Both the position numbers and the translations under genes were made by a program. Positions 39,678 to 48,154 of a stretch of DNA of 64,000 bases are shown one piece after another (the first letter of the stretch is position 1; every line of letters starts with the position of its first letter). The DNA is taken from NCBI GenBank assembly GCA_016712505.1, contig JADJQY010000004.1, forward strand, positions 725,623 through 789,622, written 5' to 3'. The DNA is from Candidatus Eiseniibacteriota bacterium (GTDB lineage Bacteria; Eisenbacteria; RBG-16-71-46; CAIMUX01). Below the pieces are notes generated by a model. It had not been told where the DNA came from and made no database searches. It worked only from the letters and a program-made list of their open reading frames with translations.

Positions 39678-41096
39678 CTACCGAAGCACCCTGAGGACCT
39701 GCTTCGCGGTGACCACCGCATTGGGAGCCGTATCACGCCGTCGCAGTCCGCGCTCGACCTGGGGCACGAACACCACATGGCACAACGATTTACCGCGAGC
39801 CCAGGCCTCATCTGGAACGCCCTTGGCGGCCAACTCGCGCCCGATCTGTTCGAGTTCGCGCCGGCCCACCGGCCGATCGGACCACTTCACCTCGCCGAGC
39901 AGCAAGGACGAACCATCCACCGAGAGGGAAACGACGTCCCACTCCGGGCCCTTGCCCTGCCAGTATCGCCGAGCAGGCTGCCAGGTGGTCGATCCCCCGT
40001 TTTCGTCTGGGGAGAGATGTGGTACCGCGCCCCGGCAGAGCTCTTCCCACGCCTCGACCACGAGCGCCGCGCGATGACGTACCCAGAGCGCTCTCCGGGC
40101 GGCCGTTCCGGCGACGGCCAAAGCGGAGCGCTGGGGTGCCACGAGACGAAACCAGGTGCGGACGAGGGGATCACCGATTTTGTAGAGCGATCTCTTCCCT
40201 CCCCGTTCAGTCGTGCCGAACGGCTGTTCCCTCCGGAGGAGTCCGAGTTCCTGAAGTCGCTGCAGTTGTCGACCCAGGCCGGTGGCCGGCACTCCGATGC
40301 GCCCGGCAATCTCCGACAGGCGATGTGCGCCGGCGCCGACCGCGTCGAGCAGCGGGCGGAGCGCTGTCGCCGGGGGTACTTCTTCGACCAGCAGGCGATC
40401 CGGCTCCGCGTGAAGCGGTCCGGCCGGATCGAGCATCAGCCCATCCACCGCCGCCGCGAGCTCGCGACCAAAGGGCGCGGCGAGTTCCCAGTATCGCGGG
40501 ACGCCGCCCCACACCGCCCAGGCCTCGACGCAGCTGGCGTCCCCCTGTAGTCCGAGTCCCCGGGCCAGGTGCCCCGCGGGCAGCGGGAGGAGTTCGAACG
40601 CCTCGGTGGCCCGACCGAACAGCGGCGAACTCCGATCCAGCTGGAAGCCTTGCATCATGTGCTGCGACGAGCCGGCGAGCGCAACACAGAGCTGGGCCTC
40701 CCGCGCCTCGTGATCGATGAACCTCTGGAGCACGCTCGGAAGCTCCGGGCTGGTGGCGACGAGATACGGCAGTTCGTCGATCACCAGCGGTCCATGCCAA
40801 TTCTGTTGTCGCGCCTGCCGGGCAAGAGCGCTGAGCAACGTGCGCCAGTCGGCATACGCCGCCTCGCCAAACCCCGGCAGCACCGACCCGACCGACTCGG
40901 CGAAGTACCTTCGCTGTATCGCGGCGGACGACTGATCGGCCACGGTGTAGAGGCCACGCGATCGCCGCACCCACTCCAGCAGCAGGCGGGTCTTACCGAT
41001 CCGGCGTCGTCCCCAGAGAATGACCAGCCCTCCCTGATGGCGTCGGGAGAGACTCAGCAATCGGCTCAACTCAGGTTCACGATCGAGGAACTTCAT
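39678..41096 (-). CDS. AAA ATPase with DUF234-like C-terminal nuclease fold
   Basis: The 472-residue protein has an N-terminal P-loop domain: MKFLDREPELSRLL, Walker A ILWGRRRIGKTRLL, Walker B GPLVIDELPYL and sensor ALAGSSQHMMQGF. A winged helix (RIGVPATGLGRQLQRLQEL) precedes a C-terminal part with WDVVSLSVDGSSLLLGEVKW, the D and E-x-K pattern of PD-(D/E)XK nucleases found in DUF234. These archaeal-type ATPases occur widely in accessory regions; their job is not established. I chose the ATG at 41096. Three copies of ATTATG half-sites lie 8-42 bp upstream, so it probably regulates itself or is controlled at that site. Confidence 0.85.
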   Translation of the reverse strand: MKFLDREPELSRLLSLSRRHQGGLVILWGRRRIGKTRLLLEWVRRSRGLYTVADQSSAAIQRRYFAESVGSVLPGFGEAAYADWRTLLSALARQARQQNWHGPLVIDELPYLVATSPELPSVLQRFIDHEAREAQLCVALAGSSQHMMQGFQLDRSSPLFGRATEAFELLPLPAGHLARGLGLQGDASCVEAWAVWGGVPRYWELAAPFGRELAAAVDGLMLDPAGPLHAEPDRLLVEEVPPATALRPLLDAVGAGAHRLSEIAGRIGVPATGLGRQLQRLQELGLLRREQPFGTTERGGKRSLYKIGDPLVRTWFRLVAPQRSALAVAGTAARRALWVRHRAALVVEAWEELCRGAVPHLSPDENGGSTTWQPARRYWQGKGPEWDVVSLSVDGSSLLLGEVKWSDRPVGRRELEQIGRELAAKGVPDEAWARGKSLCHVVFVPQVERGLRRRDTAPNAVVTAKQVLRVLR

Positions 41097-41103
41097 ACGC
41101 ACG

Positions 41104-41138
41104 ATTATGTCGCTGCGCATAATACCATTCAACATAAT
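41104..41138 (-). promoter_or_regulatory. Three ATTATG/CATAAT half-sites upstream of the DUF234 ATPase gene
   Basis: On the minus strand ATTATG occurs at 41138-41133 and 41123-41118, and its inverse CATAAT at 41109-41104, with 9- and 8-base spacers. All lie within 45 bp of the start codon. This two-direct-plus-one-inverted layout is the same as that before the ATPase gene at 50099, though with another half-site sequence. It is likely an operator. Confidence 0.55.
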
Positions 41139-41179
41139 GTTGTGCCCGTCGGGCTTTCGAGGTCAGCCCCCCGCGCGGC

Positions 41180-42553
41180 TCAGAGGTAGCGGAAGAGCGG
41201 GGGGAAGACCACCACCACCAGCGCCGCCCAGCCCGAGTAGACCGGCAGATAGGCGGTCTGCCACCGCTCGAGGGCGGCGAAGGGTCGGCGGCCGCGAAAG
41301 AACTGAACGTAGAGCCAGGCCGTGCCGGCGAGGTTGACCAGCAGGATCAGATTCTCCCCCAGGGCGGCGACCCGGTTGGGGGTGAACCCGTACTCGGAGA
41401 TGCGCGCGGCGATGGCACTCAGGGCAACGACGTCGACCACCAGCGCGCTCCCGATGAGCAGGAGGAGCATCCGGTCGAAGAAGCTCGGGGGTGCCTCGGG
41501 GTCGCGCGCCGAGGCGGCGTAGAGCACCAGGCCGACCACCAGGGCGAGCAGGAGGTCGAAGGCGATCAGTTCGCCCCGCTCGATCTCGATCGGGCTCCCG
41601 GTCCAGAGCATGGTGACCAGAAAGGTGAGCAGCACGAGGGTGAAGAGCGGGGTGAACAGTCGCGTGAGCACCGGCGCCATGTTCTCGATCACGCTCTGCT
41701 TGGCTTCCACCAGCCACGAAGCGACGAGCACCGCCCCCATCGCGCCGCAGGGGATGAGCCAGTTCTGCGCCACCAGCTCGGCCTTCATCCCGATCGCCTC
41801 GAACATGATCAGGGTAAAGCCGGTGAGGACTCCCCCGCCGAGCGCGATCAACACGTAGTAGATGAACAGCTCGCCGGAGAAGCGCACGAAATCCATCCGC
41901 CCTCCGGCCTCGGACCAGCGGGCCCCCGCGTAGGTGACTCCCACCACCAACCACAACGCGATCGGCAGGTGGAGCGCGGTCAGGGTGAGGGTGTGACTCT
42001 CCGCACCGAAGGGGTAGAGATTGGCGAACAGCGCCCCCGCCACGAGACCGAGCGCCGCCAGCGCGCAGCGGGGCCGGCTGAGGCCACGCCGCCAGGCGAA
42101 GTACCCGGCGAGCAGAGGAAGCGAGAACAGGCTCAGGTTCCGGGCGTAGAACGACTCTCCGCCGTCTCTCATCTGGATCCCGAAGAGGGTCGGCAGTTTG
42201 ATCGCCACCGCGGCGCAGAGGGCGAGGGCGAAGACCACGAAGGCGTTCCGGCGTGCGGCGGAACCCTCCTCGCTCGAGGTGCCGGAAGGAACGACCAGTT
42301 GTTTCCAGAGCCGCTCGGAGTGCTCACGCGCGAACTCGAGCGAGAGCGCGTCGAGGCTTCCCATCCGCTTGACCGCGATCAGAAATGCCTCTTCCGGGGC
42401 GAGGCCGGAACCGGTGAGTGCGGCCACTTGATCGCGGAGATGCCCCTCGAGTTCCTCCACGTCGGGTGCGTGGATCGCTTGCCGTCTGCGCAGGTAGGAG
42501 CGCCACTGGCCGATCTGTTCCTCGAGCGTCGAACGCTCCGCGGAGGTCGTCAT
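41180..42553 (-). CDS. Polytopic membrane protein with permease-prefix domain
   Basis: The 457-residue protein has an N-terminal cytoplasmic helical domain of the permease-prefix type (VEELEGHLRDQVAALTGSGL, APEEAFLIAVKRMGSLDAL) followed by about ten membrane helices. The membrane part resembles DUF4153-like proteins and has no clear transporter motif. Its ATG overlaps the stop of the PadR gene (ATGA). PadR regulators and permease-prefix proteins are often neighbours, usually with antimicrobial-peptide-type ABC permeases, so this pair may answer envelope stress. Function not known. Confidence 0.8.
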   Translation of the reverse strand: MTTSAERSTLEEQIGQWRSYLRRRQAIHAPDVEELEGHLRDQVAALTGSGLAPEEAFLIAVKRMGSLDALSLEFAREHSERLWKQLVVPSGTSSEEGSAARRNAFVVFALALCAAVAIKLPTLFGIQMRDGGESFYARNLSLFSLPLLAGYFAWRRGLSRPRCALAALGLVAGALFANLYPFGAESHTLTLTALHLPIALWLVVGVTYAGARWSEAGGRMDFVRFSGELFIYYVLIALGGGVLTGFTLIMFEAIGMKAELVAQNWLIPCGAMGAVLVASWLVEAKQSVIENMAPVLTRLFTPLFTLVLLTFLVTMLWTGSPIEIERGELIAFDLLLALVVGLVLYAASARDPEAPPSFFDRMLLLLIGSALVVDVVALSAIAARISEYGFTPNRVAALGENLILLVNLAGTAWLYVQFFRGRRPFAALERWQTAYLPVYSGWAALVVVVFPPLFRYL

Positions 42554-42888
42554 GCCGTCACCGCCTTCATCCAGATGCCCCGCAGGGTCTCATCCACGAC
42601 CTGCCAGCGCTCCCGCTCCGCCTGGAGCTGCGCCTTCCCCTGTTCTGTGATCCGGTAGTACTTCCGACGCCGGCCGGTTTCGGACTCTCCCCAGCGTGCG
42701 ACCACATGGCCCAGCCGCTCCAGGCGATGGAGCACGGGGTAGAGCATGCCGTCCGTCCACTGCAGCCGGCCGCCAGATAACTCCGCCACCCGCTTCAAGA
42801 TGGCGTATCCGTAGTTGTCCCCCTCGGCCAGGATGGCGAGCACCAGAGGGGTGGCGGAGGCCGCCACGAGGTCTTTTCCGAGTTCCAT
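42550..42888 (-). CDS. PadR-family transcriptional regulator
   Basis: The 112-residue protein is a complete short PadR: LVLAILAEGDNYGYAILKRV, then LSGGRLQWTDGMLYPVLHRL, then RRKYYRITEQGKAQLQAER and a C-terminal dimerisation helix. PadR proteins repress their own operon and release on ligand binding. The promoter directly upstream has an ATACAT-N9-ATGTAT dyad between its -35 and -10 boxes, which fits autorepression. It is coupled to the downstream membrane protein gene by ATGA. Confidence 0.93.
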   Translation of the reverse strand: MELGKDLVAASATPLVLAILAEGDNYGYAILKRVAELSGGRLQWTDGMLYPVLHRLERLGHVVARWGESETGRRRKYYRITEQGKAQLQAERERWQVVDETLRGIWMKAVTA

Positions 42889-42898
42889 ACCTAGAGAC

Positions 42899-42927
42899 TA
42901 TATACATTGTAGATCTATGTATGACAA
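42899..42927 (-). promoter_or_regulatory. Promoter and dyad of the PadR operon
   Basis: On the minus strand TTGTCA (42927-42922), a 17-bp spacer and TATATA (42904-42899) form a good sigma-70-type promoter. A 6-bp dyad ATACAT-N9-ATGTAT at 42902-42922 fills the spacer and touches both boxes. The expected transcription start is only a few bases before the ATG at 42888, so the message would be leaderless or nearly so. Confidence 0.7.
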
Positions 42928-43208
42928 GGCGATTTTGTTCCGTCGAATTGCTCGATTCGAAACCGCGGAGAGGGCCGGCCGCCAAGGTCCCTTCGCGCCC
43001 CTCGCCGTGACATGCGCCGTCGAGCGATTCGGTCGCGACCATCGTCGCCTTGCAGAATGTCGTCGGGGCCAGCACACTTCGCGCGAACGACGTCAGTCCT
43101 CCCGCAATCGCCCTGCAACTTTCGCGGCAGAACGGCACGAGAACTGGCGCCAGCTCGTTTTTCGCGTGATGGTCGGCCAGGGGCCACGATCAAAGATGAG
43201 GTGGGATC
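42928..43208. other. Intergenic region between the PadR and AAA-DUF4276 operons
   Basis: With the PadR promoter, 320 bp separate the two divergent operons. The right end holds GAGGTGGG as ribosome site for the gene at 43209. No clear promoter hexamers for that operon and no gene were seen. Confidence 0.5.
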
Positions 43209-44333
43209 ATGAATGAGAGTCTCACGCGCGTCCGGGTGGCTGGCTTCCGCTCGTTGCGCGATGTCACGGTCGAATTCGGGCCGCGGACGCTGCTCATCGG
43301 TCCGAACGGATCGGGAAAGTCCAACCTCCTCTCCGTTCTTCAGATGGTCCCACTGATGCGAACGCAGTCCCTGGCGCGCTTCGTGGGGGAGCGCGGTGGC
43401 GCGTCCGCGATCCTCCACTATGGGGCGAGCAAGACGCGAGAAATCGAGATCGAGATCACGTTCAACTCCGGCAGCAACGACAGCACTTACGCAGCTCGGC
43501 TTGGGTACGCCGCGGGCGATACGCTGCTCTATCTGGACGAGTCGGTGTCGTTCGGGGGCGAGGGTAGCGCGTCGCCGCAACCGACAACGCTGGGTGCTGG
43601 CCACAGCGAGTCCATCCTGAGCGACCGAGCGAAGGACCCGCGCACGCCGGTGGTTCGCGACTTGAACGGTCTGCTCTCGCGGATGAGCTTCTTCCACTTC
43701 CACGATACTTCGCCCACGTCCCCCCTCCGGCAGAACGCCCACCAGTCGGACGATCGTTATCTTCGGTCCGACGGCTCCAATCTCGCGGCGTTTCTGTACC
43801 GGTTGTGCCGAGGCGATGACGATGGTGCCCGAAGTTCCTGGAAACTGATCCAAGGTACGGTGAGGCGAATCGCCCCGTTCATCAAGGAACTGGCCCCGGC
43901 CCTCGTGAATCCCGGCCATCCTCAGTCGTCCACTCGCTTGTTCTGGGTCGACGAACGAGACCATCGATTCGACGTTCACGACCTCTCGGACGGCACCTTG
44001 CGCGCCATCGCCTTGATCACAGCTTTGGGGCAACCGTCGACGAGCGTGCCGAGGTTCATCGCCATCGATGAACCGGAGCTCGGACTACACCCCGCGGCGC
44101 TGTCCTTGGTCGCTTCACTCGTCAGGTCGGTTTCATCTCGCTGCCAGGTCCTCCTGTCCACACAGTCTTCCGCGCTGATCGATGAGTTCGATCCGTCCGA
44201 GGTCGTCGTCGTCGAGCAACGGGACGGGGAAAGCAAGCTGCGGCGCCTCGACGCCGAAGAGCTGGCGGGCTGGCTGGACGAGTACACGCTTTCGGAACTC
44301 TACGAGAAGAATGTCTTCGGGGGGCGCCCTTGA
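43209..44333 (+). CDS. AAA_21-type SMC/RecF-like ATPase, first gene of an ATPase-DUF4276 pair
   Basis: The 374-residue protein has a recF-like opening (RVRVAGFRSLRDVTVEFGP), Walker A GPNGSGKS at 31-38, an ABC-type signature LSDGTLRA, Walker B FIAIDEPELGLHP and the following STQSSALIDEF. The insert between the Walker motifs is short and holds no coiled coil, as in the stand-alone ATPases of OLD, PARIS and AbiL/RloA-type anti-phage systems. The next gene overlaps by 4 bp, so the two are made together. Cytoplasmic. Some wording of the sequence (less extreme third-position GC) hints at transfer, but I could not measure it. Confidence 0.88.
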   Translation: MNESLTRVRVAGFRSLRDVTVEFGPRTLLIGPNGSGKSNLLSVLQMVPLMRTQSLARFVGERGGASAILHYGASKTREIEIEITFNSGSNDSTYAARLGYAAGDTLLYLDESVSFGGEGSASPQPTTLGAGHSESILSDRAKDPRTPVVRDLNGLLSRMSFFHFHDTSPTSPLRQNAHQSDDRYLRSDGSNLAAFLYRLCRGDDDGARSSWKLIQGTVRRIAPFIKELAPALVNPGHPQSSTRLFWVDERDHRFDVHDLSDGTLRAIALITALGQPSTSVPRFIAIDEPELGLHPAALSLVASLVRSVSSRCQVLLSTQSSALIDEFDPSEVVVVEQRDGESKLRRLDAEELAGWLDEYTLSELYEKNVFGGRP

Positions 44334-45061
44334 CCCGACTCTACGTCGTGGTGGAGGGCCAGACGGAAGAGGCATTCATCAAGGCGGTCATCGCACCTCA
44401 CTTACTGCTGAACGCGATCGAGGTGTACCCGATCATTGTGGCTACCAAGCTCGAACGCACGGGACGGAAGCACCGCGGCGGCGGGCATTGGCAACTTTGG
44501 CGACGCGACATTCGGCGCGTCTGTGGCGAGCAAAAACGAGATGCGCGAGTCACCACGATGTTCGACCTCTACGGCTTGCCGCCCGACTTTCCCGGTCTGG
44601 ATACCCACCGACACGAGGCCGACACGCGCGTGCGATGTGAGAAGCTCGAGCAGGCGATGCAAGTCGACATCGATGATTGGCGGTTCATTCCGTACCTCCA
44701 ACGCCATGAGTTCGAAGCGCTCGTCCTCGCCGGCCTACCGGAGCTCGAGAAACTGCTCGACCATCCGGCGGATCTTGCAGGGCTGGGGAGACTCCGGGCC
44801 GACGTCGGCCCCCTGACGCCGGAAGACGTCGACGATGGACCAGAAACGGCTCCCTCGAAGCGCCTCGGGCGCTTCATCCCGGCCTACAATCGGGGTGGGA
44901 AGGTGCTCTACGGGGAGTTGGTGACCGAAGGGACTGGTATCGCTGTCCTGCGTTCGCTCTGCCCACGCTTCGGTGATTGGATCGGCAAGCTCGAAGCTCT
45001 GGGAGACGTGTCACCCGGACTCGCCGGGGCCCAGGGAGCCGCCACCCCATCCGCCGGCTGA
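44330..45061 (+). CDS. DUF4276 family protein, probable TOPRIM-like effector
   Basis: The 243-residue protein begins RLYVVVEGQTEEAF, where Glu9 matches the first catalytic Glu of TOPRIM nucleases. TMFDLYGLPPDFPG gives the acidic second motif, and PYLQRHEFEALVLA is a hallmark of DUF4276. The start is a TTG in a TTGA overlap with the ATPase gene stop; a GTG a few codons later is possible but would cut into the first strand. A TOPRIM-like partner beside an AAA ATPase is the plan of PARIS and AbiL-type defence. That it is a nuclease is inferred; the family has no settled function that I know of. Confidence 0.82.
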   Translation: MTRLYVVVEGQTEEAFIKAVIAPHLLLNAIEVYPIIVATKLERTGRKHRGGGHWQLWRRDIRRVCGEQKRDARVTTMFDLYGLPPDFPGLDTHRHEADTRVRCEKLEQAMQVDIDDWRFIPYLQRHEFEALVLAGLPELEKLLDHPADLAGLGRLRADVGPLTPEDVDDGPETAPSKRLGRFIPAYNRGGKVLYGELVTEGTGIAVLRSLCPRFGDWIGKLEALGDVSPGLAGAQGAATPSAG

Positions 45062-45134
45062 GACAATCGAGTCGCTCGGCACCGTGCATGTGGCCGCTCG
45101 CTGTAAGGGGAATCGCACCCACGGCTCGACCAAC

Positions 45135-47078
45135 TTAGTGACCGTCGTGAAGCGCGGCGACGATGTCGCGGGCCAAGCCGGTCAACGAAGGGTCGCGGGC
45201 TCCCATGACCAGCACCAGATCGCCGTCGCGGGCCTCTGTGACCACCCGCGTGATGAGCGCCTCGCGGGAGGCGGCGAACTCCGCCGCGACACCGACCGCG
45301 GCCACGTCGCGCACGATGTCGGCGGCGGAGAAGTCGCGGGTCGCCGTGCCTCCGGCGTAGTAGATCTCGAGCAGCCAGAGCCGGTGCTCCCCCGCGAGAG
45401 AAGCGCCAAAGGTGCGCACGAAATCGCGCCAGAGGAAGCGCGTCGGGCCATAGCCGTGGGGCTGAAAGATGGCCAGCACCCGCCGGGCGCGCCGCTTCGC
45501 CGTCTCGATCGCCGCGGCCAGCTTGGCCGGATTGTGGGCGAAGTCGTCCACCACCTCGATCCCGCGAACCCGCCCGACGAGCTGAAACCGCCGACCGACC
45601 CCCTGAAAGGCGGCCAACGGGCCGACCATCTCCTCAAGGCTCAGTCCGATCGCCCGGCAGGCCGCGATCGCGGCCAGGGCGTTCTCCACGTTGTGCCGCC
45701 CCGGAACCGGCAGGGTGAAGCGCACGCCGTCGACCGAGAACGCGCTCGTCGCGGGACCGAGTTCGAGCAGCTCCCCGCGAACACCGGCGCCCGGACCGAA
45801 CCCAAACACCGTCCCGCCCTGGGCCAGTGCGTTCAACTCCGGCTGCTCCCCGCAGATCACCGCCTCGCGGCACCGCGCGCGGAACGCGGCAAACATCGCC
45901 GCGACCTCGGTCTCTTCGCGATGATCGCGTTGCAGGTTCAGAATCACGCCCACCGCGGGGGCATAGCGGATCAGCGAGCCGTCGCTCTCATCCGCCTCGA
46001 TCACCAGGAGGTCACTCTCACCGGCGCAGGCGTTCCCCCACAGCCCTTCGTTCTGCAGTGCGACGAGATCCCCTCCGGTGATCAGTGAAGGTCGGCGTCC
46101 CGCGCCCCTCAGGATCTCGAACACCATCGCCACCACGGTCGACTTCCCGCTCGTCCCGGTGATCGCAATCGTGCGGCGACCGGCGACGAAGTGGGCCAGC
46201 AGCTCGGAGCGATGGATGACCGGCACGCCGGCGAGGACGGCGGCGGCCACATCCGGCACCTGAGACTCCACCGCGGTCGAGACCACCACCGCGGCGCACT
46301 CGTGGCGCACCCCCGTGCCGTCCTGGGGCAAAACCTGAATTCCCAGCCGCTCGAGCAGGGCGCGGGCCTCGGAGCGCTCGCCGCGATCGAAGCCGCGATC
46401 GCTTCCGCTGGCGCATCCGCCGACCATGGCCTGGAACTGGGCGAGCGCGCTCATGCCGCTCCCGGCGATCCCGGCGTAGTGGATTCGGCCGGGGCCGTAC
46501 GGATCCGGGATCGGTACCTGCGCGAGCACCACCACCGGATCGCCTTCACGCACCCGGTCGAACAGCTCGATGATGTCGCGGTTCGCCAGCCGCACGCAGC
46601 CGTGGGACGCGGGGATTCCCAGCAACCGCTCGTGGTTCGTGCCGTGGAGGTAGATGTAGCGCGCGCGCGTGTCGCGGTCAGCGCCCTGATTCACTCCCGG
46701 CTCGAGCCCCGCAAGGGTCAGGACGCGGGAGAGGATGAGGTCGTCGTCGCTCGGTTCTCCGCCCCAGACCGCGCCGGTCGACTCCCGACTCTCGAACACC
46801 GCACCCGGCGGCATGCCGGCCCCAATGCGCGCCTCGATCCGGTGCCAGCCCGGCGGGGTGCGGTGGGAACCGATCGCCCCGCCCAGACCGGCGATCGCGG
46901 TGGAGATCACCGCTTCTTGCACCAGGCGCCCCTCCTCCAGCAGATAGAGACGTTGTCGCTCGACATCGACCACCAGCAGTCGGGACGGCAGCTCGCGAAA
47001 TGGCGACTGCGGACGCTCGGTGCCAAGCCGCGCCAGGACGAGCGCCCGCGCCTCGGAGGCGGAATTCGCCGTGATCAT
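45135..47078 (-). CDS. L,D-transpeptidase (YkuD) fused to a MurC/Mpl-type Mur ligase
   Basis: Residues 1-195 of this 647-residue protein are a YkuD domain: RLLVVDVERQRLYLLEEGRL, TPPGWHRIEARIG, and the catalytic HGTNHERLLGIPASHGCVRL with Cys at about 160. From about 200 a full Mur ligase follows: IHYAGIAGSGMSALA, ATP loop AITGTSGKSTVV near 300, EADESDGSL, LNLQRDHREE, GRHNVENALAAIAA and DDFAHNPAKLAAAI. The ligase is closest to MurC/Mpl, which join L-Ala or the L-Ala-D-Glu-mDAP tripeptide to UDP-MurNAc in the cytoplasm. There is no signal peptide, so the YkuD part would also be cytoplasmic, away from mature peptidoglycan. Mpl-like recycling is the better guess than sole MurC. Confidence 0.88.
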   Translation of the reverse strand: MITANSASEARALVLARLGTERPQSPFRELPSRLLVVDVERQRLYLLEEGRLVQEAVISTAIAGLGGAIGSHRTPPGWHRIEARIGAGMPPGAVFESRESTGAVWGGEPSDDDLILSRVLTLAGLEPGVNQGADRDTRARYIYLHGTNHERLLGIPASHGCVRLANRDIIELFDRVREGDPVVVLAQVPIPDPYGPGRIHYAGIAGSGMSALAQFQAMVGGCASGSDRGFDRGERSEARALLERLGIQVLPQDGTGVRHECAAVVVSTAVESQVPDVAAAVLAGVPVIHRSELLAHFVAGRRTIAITGTSGKSTVVAMVFEILRGAGRRPSLITGGDLVALQNEGLWGNACAGESDLLVIEADESDGSLIRYAPAVGVILNLQRDHREETEVAAMFAAFRARCREAVICGEQPELNALAQGGTVFGFGPGAGVRGELLELGPATSAFSVDGVRFTLPVPGRHNVENALAAIAACRAIGLSLEEMVGPLAAFQGVGRRFQLVGRVRGIEVVDDFAHNPAKLAAAIETAKRRARRVLAIFQPHGYGPTRFLWRDFVRTFGASLAGEHRLWLLEIYYAGGTATRDFSAADIVRDVAAVGVAAEFAASREALITRVVTEARDGDLVLVMGARDPSLTGLARDIVAALHDGH

Positions 47079-47271
47079 GAGGTCAACCCTCGGGCCGACC
47101 GACAGATTGAACTGCGCTCCATGCAGACAGGTCCTCCGCTCCGGGATCGAGGAAAAATGGGGGCGGCAGCGCCTCGTCGAGTCGATGCCCGGGCTCTAAC
47201 CCCGGAACGACGCGGAGCCAGCCCAGCCGCGATCGGCGCAGTCTAGATCGAAACCTCGGAACGGCGAACCT

Positions 47272-47295
47272 CGATCGGTATACTCGCCGCGATCG
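47272..47295 (+). promoter_or_regulatory. Possible modABC promoter region
   Basis: TATACT at 47279-47284 is a good -10-like box about 60 bp before modA. It lies between two CGATCG copies (47272-47277 and 47290-47295). The -35 match (TCGGAA) is weak, and this is not a known ModE site. Confidence 0.3.
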
Positions 47296-47342
47296 TCACG
47301 GGAGTCGGCCAGGTGATCGCCAGAGGTGAAAGGGGGGCGGCG

Positions 47343-48152
47343 GTGCGCACCACCAGCCGGAGCGTGTTGTCGGTGGCCTTGGCCCTTGGGGTCTTCCTCA
47401 CCGGTTGCGCGCCGCGCTCGGAGTCCTCCGGCCGCGACGCGGCCGCTCGACGCGAGGTCAGGGTCGCCGCAGCCTCCGATCTCCAGTTCGCTCTGGCGGA
47501 ACTCGTGCCGCTCTTCGAACGGGCGCAGCCCGGAATCGAGGTCAAGGTCACCTACGGTTCCTCGGGGAACTTTTTCAATCAGCTCTCGAATCGCGCCCCG
47601 TTCGACCTCTTCCTCTCCGCGGACCTCGAGTATCCCCGTCGGTTGGCGACGGCCGGAAGCGCGGCGTCCAGTACCCTGTTCCGCTATGCCGTGGGACGAG
47701 TCGTCGTCTGGGTCCCGAACGATTCTCCGATCGAGGTCGAGCGGCTCCAGATTCACGCGCTCACCGAGGCGAGGAAGATCGCCATCGCCAACCCGGAGCA
47801 CGCCCCCTACGGACGCGCCGCCGTCGAGGCGATGAAGCATTTCGGCCTCTACGACACGGTGAGGGATCGTCTGGTTCTGGGCGAGAACATCGCCCAGACC
47901 GCGCAGTTCGTCGCCTCGGGCGGGGCGGAGATCGGGATCATCGCGCTCTCGCTGGCGATCGCGCCCGAGATGCGCGCCGCCGGCCGCTACTGGGAGATTC
48001 CGCTCGAGGCGTACCCGCGGCTCGAACAAGGTGGCGTGGTGCTCTCCTGGGCTCAGGATCAGGCCGCGGCGATCGCGCTGCGCGACTTCATGGTCGCGCC
48101 AGCGGGAAGGGCGGTGCTCGAGAGGTATGGCTTCATCCCGGGTGAGAAGTAG
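47343..48152 (+). CDS. modA: Molybdate ABC transporter substrate-binding lipoprotein
   Basis: The 269-residue protein has a lipoprotein signal with lipobox LTGC, then the ModA fold: VRVAAASDLQFALAELVPLF, VTYGSSGNFFNQLSNRAPFD (oxyanion-binding Ser residues), LFLSADLEYPRRL, and GRAAVEAMKHFGLYD. It binds molybdate or tungstate outside the membrane and hands it to ModBC. I chose the GTG at 47343 because AAAGGGGGG lies just before it; another GTG is 30 bases upstream. modB follows after 2 bp. NarG in this window needs molybdenum, which gives the transporter a plain use. Confidence 0.93.
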   Translation: MRTTSRSVLSVALALGVFLTGCAPRSESSGRDAAARREVRVAAASDLQFALAELVPLFERAQPGIEVKVTYGSSGNFFNQLSNRAPFDLFLSADLEYPRRLATAGSAASSTLFRYAVGRVVVWVPNDSPIEVERLQIHALTEARKIAIANPEHAPYGRAAVEAMKHFGLYDTVRDRLVLGENIAQTAQFVASGGAEIGIIALSLAIAPEMRAAGRYWEIPLEAYPRLEQGGVVLSWAQDQAAAIALRDFMVAPAGRAVLERYGFIPGEK

Positions 48153-48154
48153 CG

